Positions 26,897-33,987 of a stretch of DNA of 64,000 nt are shown piece after piece. The first letter of the stretch is position 1. Every line of letters starts with the position of its first letter. The DNA is from a virus: positions 1 through 64,000 of IMG/VR virus record IMGVR_UViG_3300027734_000046; one strand, written 5' to 3'. The position numbers and the translations under genes are program-made. The notes under the pieces were generated by a model, which saw only the letters and a list, made by a program, of their open reading frames with translations, was not told the DNA's origin and did no database searches.

Positions 26897-28115
26897 AAAA
26901 AAATCTGACGTTAAGGGGAAGAAAGGTAGAAATAGACTCACCTCTAGGAGTCTTAACTTCGATTGATAGGTCAACCCCACAATCTATTTTTTCAATGTAA
27001 TCTTTTAATTCTTTAGAATCACGAACCCTCATTTTTTCGATAAAATCTTTAATAAAGCCTTTATCTCTATTACCATTTATATCTACAATTTGTCTCTCTA
27101 ATCTATATGTAATTACACTATTTACAGGTATTTCATTTTTTTCATCCTCAGCAACCAACTTTTCAATTTGGTTTAAATCACCTACTGTCAACAATTTAAA
27201 TTTAATATTTGCCTTTGCTATTGGTAAATAAAAATCAAAATAACCTTCAGCATCTGGCTCTTTCGATAATTTAATAGTTTTTAGGCTATTTAAATCAACT
27301 TCGCTTTCAAATGGTGCACCATCTTCATCATACATTGTAATCGGGTACATTTCACCATAACTTGTTGCTCTTAACCATAACATGATAGCATTTCTATCAC
27401 CAACATGTAAATCATTATATCTTAGGTCTGGTTCCAATAATTTTCTATTAATTAGAATTTCCAAAAATTCACCACTCTGTAATAGATTCGGAGACGTTAG
27501 GATATTCTCATCTGCCGTTGTCATATAGGCAACCTTAACACTTGATTTTTTATTTTTATATAGTTTACCCTCAGAAGGTAAAGGAATAACGTCAAAAGCT
27601 GCGTTATATTGTGGTTGGCTTAATTGTTGAATATACATATCACTGTTATTCATAATTAAATTAGATGGTCCCATATTAGTTATTGGTTGTTTAGATTCTG
27701 ATTTCAAAGGAACTTTTTGTGGTTCTTGATACTGCGGCTGTTGTTGTTGATATTGCTGCTGCTGATACTGCTGCTGATATTGTTCTTGTTGTACCTGTTG
27801 CTTTTGTGGTTGTTGTGGTTGTTGTTGATACGGTTGCTGTGTCCTTTCAGACGCCGTATTAAAACTATTTTGATATTGTTGAGTATTCTCAACATTTCTT
27901 TTCAATTGTTCATCTCTTAATCTAATTTGTTCTTCAGTCCTTTGACGCATAACTTCGACCGCTGACATGTTAGTTTCGTTCATCGAGTTGGTATATATTT
28001 CGTTTGCGGCTTCGATTCTCTTTGCTTCGTAATCCGAATCAACATTAACTGGTTGTTGAGGTGTGTTTTGGCTTTGTGGTGTGTTTGTTGGAAACACATT
28101 TGGTTTTTTGTCCAT
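26877..28115 (-). CDS. T4 gp26/gp51-like baseplate protein (T4_baseplate family)
   Basis: The 412-residue protein has an N-terminal helical part and a Gln/Pro/Tyr-rich linker (about 78-133, many QQ and QY pairs). The conserved domain starts near residue 170: VIPLPSEGKLYKNKKSSV, then TADENILTSPNLLQ and HVGDRNAIMLWLRATSYG. These are the landmarks of the family that includes T4 gp26 and gp51, baseplate hub assembly factors. It ends FFWPDLPI. The FFWP ending recalls the usual C-terminus of the family, so the unshifted product is probably functional. Near its last codons a T7 run allows entry to a second frame encoding a chaperone-like domain. A late-type element lies 21 bases upstream. Confidence 0.72.
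   Translation of the reverse strand: MDKKPNVFPTNTPQSQNTPQQPVNVDSDYEAKRIEAANEIYTNSMNETNMSAVEVMRQRTEEQIRLRDEQLKRNVENTQQYQNSFNTASERTQQPYQQQPQQPQKQQVQQEQYQQQYQQQQYQQQQPQYQEPQKVPLKSESKQPITNMGPSNLIMNNSDMYIQQLSQPQYNAAFDVIPLPSEGKLYKNKKSSVKVAYMTTADENILTSPNLLQSGEFLEILINRKLLEPDLRYNDLHVGDRNAIMLWLRATSYGEMYPITMYDEDGAPFESEVDLNSLKTIKLSKEPDAEGYFDFYLPIAKANIKFKLLTVGDLNQIEKLVAEDEKNEIPVNSVITYRLERQIVDINGNRDKGFIKDFIEKMRVRDSKELKDYIEKIDCGVDLSIEVKTPRGESISTFLPLNVRFFWPDLPI
26897..26903 (-). other. Candidate programmed ribosomal frameshift site (T7 run)
   Basis: The minus strand reads AGA TTT TTT TGG in the gp26-like frame. A +1 slip of the Phe tRNA on the T run, or a -2 slip, continues as TTT TTT GGC into the chaperone-like frame. 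The gp26-like stop codon is 18 bases downstream of the run. Confidence 0.5.
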
Positions 28116-28136
28116 AATTAAAACTTTTTATTTACT

Positions 28137-28144
28137 ATAAATAT
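28137..28144 (-). promoter_or_regulatory. Putative late promoter element of the gp26-like gene
   Basis: Sense-strand ATATTTAT, 21 bases before the ATG of the gp26-like gene. Confidence 0.58.
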
Positions 28145-28208
28145 AGAACATTCGTTTTTTTTGTAAATAGGGTTTACAATTTTTAAATTTTTTTGTAAAT
28201 TTGTGTAT

Positions 28209-28313
28209 ATGTTAAAACTAATAGTAAAAATTAAAAATTATTTTGTTAAAAAGCAGAAATACAAAACTGCTAAATTTTTTCAAAAGATAGAACTTAGATT
28301 GCAAGATAATTAA
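28209..28313 (+). CDS. Possible 34-residue basic peptide on the plus strand
   Basis: A short ATG-to-TAA frame in the 249-base gap between the gp26-like and tail tube genes, opposite in strand to both. The product is very basic (MLKLIVKIKNYFVKK...) and ends RLQDN. A TAAATTTG box, of the form TAnnTTTG, ends 5 bases before the ATG, but no TTG sits at the right distance. A hairpin follows the stop. Coding is uncertain. Confidence 0.3.
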   Translation: MLKLIVKIKNYFVKKQKYKTAKFFQKIELRLQDN

Positions 28314-28315
28314 AA

Positions 28316-28342
28316 ATACCCCATGAAAATATCACAGGGTAT
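28316..28342 (-). terminator. Terminator after the tail tube gene
   Basis: A 6-bp stem (ATACCC with GGGTAT) with a 15-base loop, 22 bases past the tail tube stop. On the minus strand it is followed by TTTTTAAT. Confidence 0.6.
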
Positions 28343-28364
28343 CTTTAATATATTTTTTTATATC

Positions 28365-28853
28365 TTAGAATAATAAGATTGCTCTGTCAAATCTAAGTGT
28401 TGCGGTGATTTGAGCGATACCATCATCATCCATTGCTAAGTCACCAAAGCCAACGTTTGTAAGCATAGTACCATCTAATAACCATTTTTCTACAACAACA
28501 CCCGTCGGGTCAAGCATTTCAAGTTCAACAGGTCTTTTGTAACCAGCTGCGTAACCTTGACGACCAGTAATAGATTCAGAGTGTAAACGAACCCACTCCA
28601 TTATAGCTTGAGTAGCTGAAGGACCAATAGGGTCTCTAAAAGTAACATCAATAGTTTCCCATGTAAATCTACCAATAACCCAAGTAGAAGTATTCAAGAA
28701 TGGAATCTCAACTTCATTTTGTGTGATTGAAGGTCTAGAAGCAGTTTCTAACCACCATTGCTGAATACCCAAATCAGCTGGGAAAGTGATAAGCCAACGA
28801 TTCTTTTTCTTCGGTTCGTAAGGCAAGGGCATCTTCATGAGTAAATCGGCCAT
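28365..28853 (-). CDS. Tail tube protein, T4 gp19-like
   Basis: Polymerises into the inner tube through which DNA passes. The 162-residue length matches T4 gp19 (163). The pattern fits the gp19 family: an N-terminal KKNRWLITFPADLGI strand, a central IPFLNTSTWVIGRFTWETIDVTFRDPI, and then W-hxxx-S-G and Y-a-x-x-YKRxVELEMLDPTG segments with a beta-rich end. The start is the first ATG, 33 bases after a late-type element. It is a single-gene unit between that element and the terminator at 28316-28342, which suits a protein needed in many copies. Confidence 0.85.
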   Translation of the reverse strand: MADLLMKMPLPYEPKKKNRWLITFPADLGIQQWWLETASRPSITQNEVEIPFLNTSTWVIGRFTWETIDVTFRDPIGPSATQAIMEWVRLHSESITGRQGYAAGYKRPVELEMLDPTGVVVEKWLLDGTMLTNVGFGDLAMDDDGIAQITATLRFDRAILLF

Positions 28854-28886
28854 ATTCTAAAAATTTTAATTTTTTGTTTTATTATT

Positions 28887-28894
28887 ATAAATAT
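28887..28894 (-). promoter_or_regulatory. Putative late promoter element of the tail tube gene
   Basis: Sense-strand ATATTTAT, 33 bases before the tail tube ATG and close to the stop of the next gene upstream. Confidence 0.6.
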
Positions 28895-28910
28895 GTAGTT
28901 TTTTATTTTT

Positions 28911-31850
28911 TTATATTAAACTACTCATTATTTTTTTTATTCTTTCTATCTCTTCAGTCAATACTTTATTTTTACCATTAACCGATTCATATGTTGCTGG
29001 TTTAAATGGTTTAGGTTCATCATCTGATGATTCACCACCACCACCAGACTCACCTGAAGACGCATCAGCATCTGAAGCTCCAGCATCACCACCACTAGGC
29101 GGCGTAGCCGTAGGTGCACCACTTCCACTAGCAGCACCCCCACCAGTACCACCTCCACCAGCAGCACTTCCACCCTTTCCATCTGGTTTTGACTTAATAC
29201 CTAATTTAGCAGCCTGCTTATCTGTATTTTGTTGTTGACCACCCTTTGCAGCCATATTTTTTTTCTGTTGGAACATATATTGAAACAAACCTATTGCATC
29301 AGTCATAAATTGCATTAAATGCTTTTTAAATTTACCTCTATCTTGAGCATCTTTTTCTATTTGTGTACGTTTAAATTGAGCCTCAGCCTCGTCAATATTT
29401 TTAGCACCAACTTTACCCATTCCAGCTAACTTATCCATTAAATCACCTTTTTTAAATTTACCAGTATATACTGTTTTAAAAATGTCATTGATAAATTTAG
29501 CTAAATTTTCATACGTTTGTGGGTTAGCAGATGAAAGATTAAACATTTTATTAAAATCAGTTAATATAATTGGATTTTGTTTAAATGTTTGAAGTTTTTG
29601 GTTAAAAACTTTATCATCCCCACTTTTCATATTTCTAAGCTTATTCCTAATCTGCTCAATTCTATTTAAAAAATCTTCAAACTCTTTAACTCTTTTAGGA
29701 CTAACGTTTTTATTAAGATATTTAACAAGCTCTTTATCTCTAAAGTATTTAGCTTCAGACAAAGGCTTTTTTAAATCTGCCGTCTTAACCGCGTATGTTT
29801 TTTTCTGAGGTCCGTCACCATCAGCATCTATTTGTGTACTTCCTGGTGAAACATCTGGAATTGTAACTGTAACGTTTCTACCTTTGTAAATTGCTTTATC
29901 ACCCTTTTTAAATGTTGTTACATTTGTATCTACATTTGATTCATCATCTGATTTACCCTCTGCTCCAGCACCAAACTTCTTATTGCTAGCAACAACAAAT
30001 CTAAATAAGTTTAATAATGAATTATATAAATCATCGTTAAAACCGCCTTTACCATCACCTTTACCTTTATCACCACCTTCTTCTTTACCTTTATCTTCAA
30101 TTTTTTTAGGGTCTTGTGCTTCATCTTTATCAATGGTTGGACCTTCTGGTTCTACAATACCAGCACCACCCTCAATGTTTAACATTGATTGGTATAGGTC
30201 ATTAAGTGTTTTTGCTCTAGATTGTTTTTGACCTTTCATTCTCATTATCTTAACAAGAGCACCAACACCCAAAAGAGCAACGCCAATTGGACCTAACGCA
30301 GCACCAAATCCTTTTGCCACCAAATATCCAGTACCAGTCTTAATACCTGTTTTAATTGCTACCTTGGTAACAATTTGTGGCACCATTTTAATAAGAATAG
30401 ATGTTAAGTTTCTACCAGCTATTGTACCGTATAAAGTTGTGTCAGGAGTTAATTTACCCGTTCCAGATGCGCCACCGTGGAACATATCATTAAGTGTTTT
30501 AAATTGGTTTGGGTTATTAACTAAATCATGAAGACCTTTAGCTGCTTCAGTTGGTTTCATCATTACACCACCTCTCTGACATAATAAATCAATACCCTTA
30601 TTAGCATCACCACCACCAATTTGCTTAAGTGCGTCAACCAATTCTTGAGGTTTTGAATTTGCATCTAACGGATGCTCTGTAAGACGACCTAAAAGTTTAT
30701 AAACACCTTCACCAGGCTTAATATCATTTAATATTTCACTTTTTGTTTGCAGTAACTCAGTTGTTGTTTCTGTGTCAGTATAGTTATACGGTTGGTCAAA
30801 TAAATGCTTAAACCATTCTGTATTTGCTATCCAACTAAATGCACCCATTGAACCACCTATACCTGCTAATAACAATGGAAGTTTATTTGACTTAAGTGTT
30901 TTCATTCTTTCACTGTCAAAATCTTTACCACCATCACCACGTTTAGCTTGCAATGTTTTTCTTACATTTGCTGCATCATCTTCATTAATTGAGTAGTCAA
31001 CACCCTCTTCATATCTAGAAGCTAATGTGCTAGGACCATCCCAATTACCTACTTCACCTAATCCTAATTCTTCTCTACAATCATTAAGTTCTAATAGGTA
31101 TAAATAATTTAATTTATCTGAGTCTGTAATACCTTTTGATATAGCAAGGTCAACAATTGCTTTTGCTCTTTCTTCACATTCTTTAGGACTACTTATAGAA
31201 TATTTTAAATTTTTACCAGCTTTTTTAAGCTTGTCACCAATATTGTCAAAAAAACCTTCTTCTATTTTTGTTTCACCTAAACCAAAACTTTCGTCTATTT
31301 CTTTTAATTCCTCTTCAGACACTTCAACAACGTTTCCCTCAGCCTCATCAACAACTGAATAAGCTGCTGTTAAATCAACATCTAAGAATTTTTTAACATA
31401 TTCTCTAAGGTCGTTGATAATACCGTTGGCCGCATCGATAGGTAAATAACCCTCTTCATTTGGTTGTTTTAATGTTGCAGCAACAATTGAATCATAAACA
31501 GAAGAAATACCCATAACGGTATTTAAAAAATCAGCACCCTTTTCATTATTAGGGAATTCTGGATTTTGTTCTTTCATTTGAGCATCAAGGGCTTTAATCA
31601 TTTCATTACCCTTTTTATCTATGATTTGCTGAATTTTAGCTGCGGCCTCTTGGTCAATTTTTCCCTTGCCAAAAATTTTACCACCAGCCTTATATCTACC
31701 CAATTTAGATAGACCATATTTAATTTTTTCCCACATTCCTTCGTCAATCATTTCTTCATTCATTGTTGGGTCAACTTCAACCATCTCTCTTAACATGTGG
31801 TTGATAACAACATAATGTTGTTCTTCTGTTAATATAATTTTTTGCGGCAT
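28911..31850 (-). CDS. Large protein of unknown function between sheath and tube genes
   Basis: The 979-residue protein is not recognised. It begins MPQKIILTEEQHYVVINHML, a short motif shared in style with the next gene upstream (KIIITERQ), and ends in LTEEIERIKKIM. Two hydrophobic segments are visible at about 322-341 (LPLLLAGIGGSMGAF) and 502-536 (Gly/Ala-rich, followed by KIMRMKG). The stretch around 590-640 is very charged (Asp/Glu/Lys/Gly) and 897-950 is Gly/Ser-rich low complexity. The rest is mainly helical. It has its own late-type element. The mix of hydrophobic and charged segments suits a packaged or injected virion protein or a core protein; both ideas are inference. Confidence 0.7.
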   Translation of the reverse strand: MPQKIILTEEQHYVVINHMLREMVEVDPTMNEEMIDEGMWEKIKYGLSKLGRYKAGGKIFGKGKIDQEAAAKIQQIIDKKGNEMIKALDAQMKEQNPEFPNNEKGADFLNTVMGISSVYDSIVAATLKQPNEEGYLPIDAANGIINDLREYVKKFLDVDLTAAYSVVDEAEGNVVEVSEEELKEIDESFGLGETKIEEGFFDNIGDKLKKAGKNLKYSISSPKECEERAKAIVDLAISKGITDSDKLNYLYLLELNDCREELGLGEVGNWDGPSTLASRYEEGVDYSINEDDAANVRKTLQAKRGDGGKDFDSERMKTLKSNKLPLLLAGIGGSMGAFSWIANTEWFKHLFDQPYNYTDTETTTELLQTKSEILNDIKPGEGVYKLLGRLTEHPLDANSKPQELVDALKQIGGGDANKGIDLLCQRGGVMMKPTEAAKGLHDLVNNPNQFKTLNDMFHGGASGTGKLTPDTTLYGTIAGRNLTSILIKMVPQIVTKVAIKTGIKTGTGYLVAKGFGAALGPIGVALLGVGALVKIMRMKGQKQSRAKTLNDLYQSMLNIEGGAGIVEPEGPTIDKDEAQDPKKIEDKGKEEGGDKGKGDGKGGFNDDLYNSLLNLFRFVVASNKKFGAGAEGKSDDESNVDTNVTTFKKGDKAIYKGRNVTVTIPDVSPGSTQIDADGDGPQKKTYAVKTADLKKPLSEAKYFRDKELVKYLNKNVSPKRVKEFEDFLNRIEQIRNKLRNMKSGDDKVFNQKLQTFKQNPIILTDFNKMFNLSSANPQTYENLAKFINDIFKTVYTGKFKKGDLMDKLAGMGKVGAKNIDEAEAQFKRTQIEKDAQDRGKFKKHLMQFMTDAIGLFQYMFQQKKNMAAKGGQQQNTDKQAAKLGIKSKPDGKGGSAAGGGGTGGGAASGSGAPTATPPSGGDAGASDADASSGESGGGGESSDDEPKPFKPATYESVNGKNKVLTEEIERIKKIMSSLI

Positions 31851-31868
31851 AATTACTTTTTTTATTAT

Positions 31869-31876
31869 ATAAATAT
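31869..31876 (-). promoter_or_regulatory. Putative late promoter element of the 979-residue gene
   Basis: Sense-strand ATATTTAT, 18 bases before the ATG at 31848-31850. Confidence 0.58.
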
Positions 31877-31884
31877 CTGTTATT

Positions 31885-32292
31885 TTAGTAAAATTTAAAG
31901 TCTGGAAACTTTTTTAATACAAATTCTTTTACTCTTTCTGGGTTATATCCTAATAGTATCCCTATCTCGTATGTTTCCTCTGGTGTTTTGGTTGGTAGAT
32001 AACCATCTCTTTTTCTTGCTATGCTAGCCAATCTTGTTGCTTCTTCCTCATGGCCGTCACGATAAAATACATACGCTCTATTTATACCCAACGGAAAATA
32101 CTTTAATCCTGACGCTTCCAATGCGTCAACATCTGCAAATGTTGCACCGCCGTAAAATCCAACACCTCTTTTTCCGTCAATAACTGTCTTTAATGCTCTT
32201 GGATGTGAATATGCGTCCTCTGGTTCAATCTCTTCTGATAAGTGTTCTTTAATAAGACCATATTGTCGTTCGGTTATTATTATTTTTGCCAT
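31885..32292 (-). CDS. Hypothetical protein with N-terminal ITERQ motif
   Basis: Not recognised. The chosen start gives 135 residues (MAKIIITERQYGLIKEHL). An ATG 15 bases upstream (32305-32307) is in frame, but its extra codons consist almost wholly of overlapping ATATTTAT elements, so the internal ATG is preferred. The body includes GVGFYGGATFADVDALEASG and a C-terminal TPEETYEIGILLGYNPERV block, probably a compact alpha/beta domain. The first 12 residues closely resemble the start of the downstream 979-residue protein. It is probably made late and with that protein. Confidence 0.6.
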   Translation of the reverse strand: MAKIIITERQYGLIKEHLSEEIEPEDAYSHPRALKTVIDGKRGVGFYGGATFADVDALEASGLKYFPLGINRAYVFYRDGHEEEATRLASIARKRDGYLPTKTPEETYEIGILLGYNPERVKEFVLKKFPDFKFY

Positions 32293-32296
32293 AAAT

Positions 32297-32304
32297 ATAA
32301 ATAT
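32297..32304 (-). promoter_or_regulatory. Doubled putative late promoter element at the ITERQ gene
   Basis: Two overlapping ATATTTAT copies (32291-32298 and 32297-32304, sense minus) abut the preferred ATG. Transcripts from the upstream copy would have little or no leader. Confidence 0.45.
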
Positions 32305-32318
32305 CATATAAAATAAAA

Positions 32319-32339
32319 AACCCCCTGATTTAGGGGGTT
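32319..32339 (-). terminator. Terminator of the homing endonuclease gene
   Basis: A perfect 8-bp GC-rich stem (AACCCCCT with AGGGGGTT) with a 5-base loop, then a T run on the minus strand, 6 bases past the endonuclease stop codon. Confidence 0.9.
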
Positions 32340-32345
32340 CTTTAC

Positions 32346-33869
32346 TTATTCTATATTTAGTTCAAATTTCATATTACCACAATCCCATATTCTATCATAA
32401 CCCTTAATTTTCATTATTTCAAATTCAGATAGTTTGTTATCAAAACCTTCTTTAACTAATACATCCTTTCTAAAATTAAACCTATGATACCTATTGTTAT
32501 ATTCACCTATTTTAACATACCAATAATTTGGTGGTGTATTTTCAATAAATGTAAACCCATTTTTATAATAAACAGTATTTTTATAATCTAAACCTGACCA
32601 CCTAATGTCGGCATATGTTATTACTTTATTTGGTTTGTAATTATCAATAAAATATTTTAATAGTCTTGAAAACCCACCAACAACCCTGTGATTTTTTTTA
32701 TTAACAAACCTCATTAATTCGTATTGATTTTCTTTATCACACCTACCCATTATTTTTCTTAATTTACCAAATGTAATCAGACTAACTAATTCGTTATCAT
32801 AAAATAATCCAAGTCTTATTTTATCGATTGAAGAATCTTGAATATGGTTTTTATTTAAAAATTCATCGGACACTTTCTTATCAACGCTCATTATTGAACA
32901 TTTTCTAGCATATATTTTTTTATTATTTATCATTAAAAAATTTGATAACCTAGAAAGTACTATATCTTTCTTATATAAAATTTCATCTTCAAATATATGA
33001 ACTAATTTTATGTTTGATTCGTGCGCTAGCTTAGATTTATTAATATGGTAATTTCTATCCTTTTCACCATTTATCTCACTATGGTAAAAATTACCATTAA
33101 CCTCGATTCCTAAATTATAGTCATGTAATAACAAATCTATTTCCTGCCCGCTTAATAGTTTTCTAGAATTATCTAAATGGTCAATATTATTTTCGTTTAA
33201 AAAATCACGTATAAATGCTTCTAATTTAGAATTTTTAACCAAAGGAAAACATTTTCTACATATTGGTATTTTACCAGAACCCAAAACTGTACTTGTAAAC
33301 ACGTTATTGCATTTTAAACATTTAAAATTATACGGCATAGATGTTGTCCCACTTTTATTTGCTGTATACTCATCTAATAACAATAAATTATTATCCTCTA
33401 ATTTTGGTAATAAATTATTTATTTGTTTTTCTTTTAACGTATTCTTTAATTTGGTAACCAACCCTTCATGTTTCATTGGATTATCAACTCCGTACTTATC
33501 CACCAAAATTTTCTTTAACCCATTTTTAAACTCATTTTTTTTAAAAATGGAATCAACTCCGTGTTTTTCAAAAAAACTTTTTTTACTAGCTAATATTCTT
33601 TTATCTTTATTCTCCTTAATTTTTCCCCACTTTATCCTACATTCACCAGAACATAACTTTTTTTTATTGTTTATCTTAACTTCAAAATCATTGTTACACA
33701 TATCGCATTTTCTAACCTCCCTAATACTTTCATCTTTTTTTCTACCTATCGTTTTGTTTTTGTTGGCAAATTCAAAATAGCAACTTCTTGAACAATACTT
33801 CTTATCCCTATGTTTATATTCGGCAATAAAATTATTATCACAATTAATACATTTTAATTCTATGTTCAT
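32346..33869 (-). CDS. Homing endonuclease with VSR-like (EDxHD) nuclease and zinc-finger domains
   Basis: The 507-residue protein is a probable selfish free-standing nuclease. Three four-cysteine zinc sites are visible: C7/C10/C26/C30, C55/C58/C73/C77 and C184/C187/C204/C207. Two repeats, KHGVDSIFKKNEF and KYGVDNPMKHEG (about 102-136), look like NUMOD-type DNA-binding helices. The nuclease core at about 215-300 has QEIDLLL followed by GIEVNGNFYHSE, the pattern of very-short-patch-repair-like phage homing enzymes. A C-terminal domain (about 315-500) contains GGFSRLLKYF and TYADIRWSG. The gene lies between the sheath gene and a small structural-region gene, and has its own host-type promoter and strong terminator. 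It is therefore expressed separately from the late genes. Confidence 0.82.
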   Translation of the reverse strand: MNIELKCINCDNNFIAEYKHRDKKYCSRSCYFEFANKNKTIGRKKDESIREVRKCDMCNNDFEVKINNKKKLCSGECRIKWGKIKENKDKRILASKKSFFEKHGVDSIFKKNEFKNGLKKILVDKYGVDNPMKHEGLVTKLKNTLKEKQINNLLPKLEDNNLLLLDEYTANKSGTTSMPYNFKCLKCNNVFTSTVLGSGKIPICRKCFPLVKNSKLEAFIRDFLNENNIDHLDNSRKLLSGQEIDLLLHDYNLGIEVNGNFYHSEINGEKDRNYHINKSKLAHESNIKLVHIFEDEILYKKDIVLSRLSNFLMINNKKIYARKCSIMSVDKKVSDEFLNKNHIQDSSIDKIRLGLFYDNELVSLITFGKLRKIMGRCDKENQYELMRFVNKKNHRVVGGFSRLLKYFIDNYKPNKVITYADIRWSGLDYKNTVYYKNGFTFIENTPPNYWYVKIGEYNNRYHRFNFRKDVLVKEGFDNKLSEFEIMKIKGYDRIWDCGNMKFELNIE

Positions 33870-33919
33870 GGTATTATATTTTTTAATCTAACAAGGGCTT
33901 ATCTACAAATAAATATTTG

Positions 33920-33950
33920 CAAATATACCTAAAAAACAAAAAAGGTGCAA
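33920..33950 (-). promoter_or_regulatory. Bacteroidota-type promoter of the homing endonuclease gene
   Basis: TTG (33950-33948), 20 bases, TATATTTG (33927-33920) on the minus strand. The TTG lies inside the stem of the sheath gene terminator. It is about 50 bases before the ATG. Confidence 0.75.
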
Positions 33951-33961
33951 ATATTTGCACC
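33944..33961 (-). terminator. Terminator of the tail sheath gene
   Basis: A perfect 8-bp stem (GGTGCAAA with TTTGCACC) with a TA loop. It is extended by A/T arms and followed by a T run on the minus strand, 27 bases past the sheath stop. Confidence 0.85.
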
Positions 33962-33987
33962 CTTTTTTAATTTATTTTATTTTTTTA

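Noticed and set aside
26896-26980. N-terminal extension of the chaperone-like ORF back to the ATG at 26980
   Set aside because: These 28 codons lie wholly in another frame of the gp26-like gene and give an unlikely hydrophobic sequence; the conserved domain starts after them.
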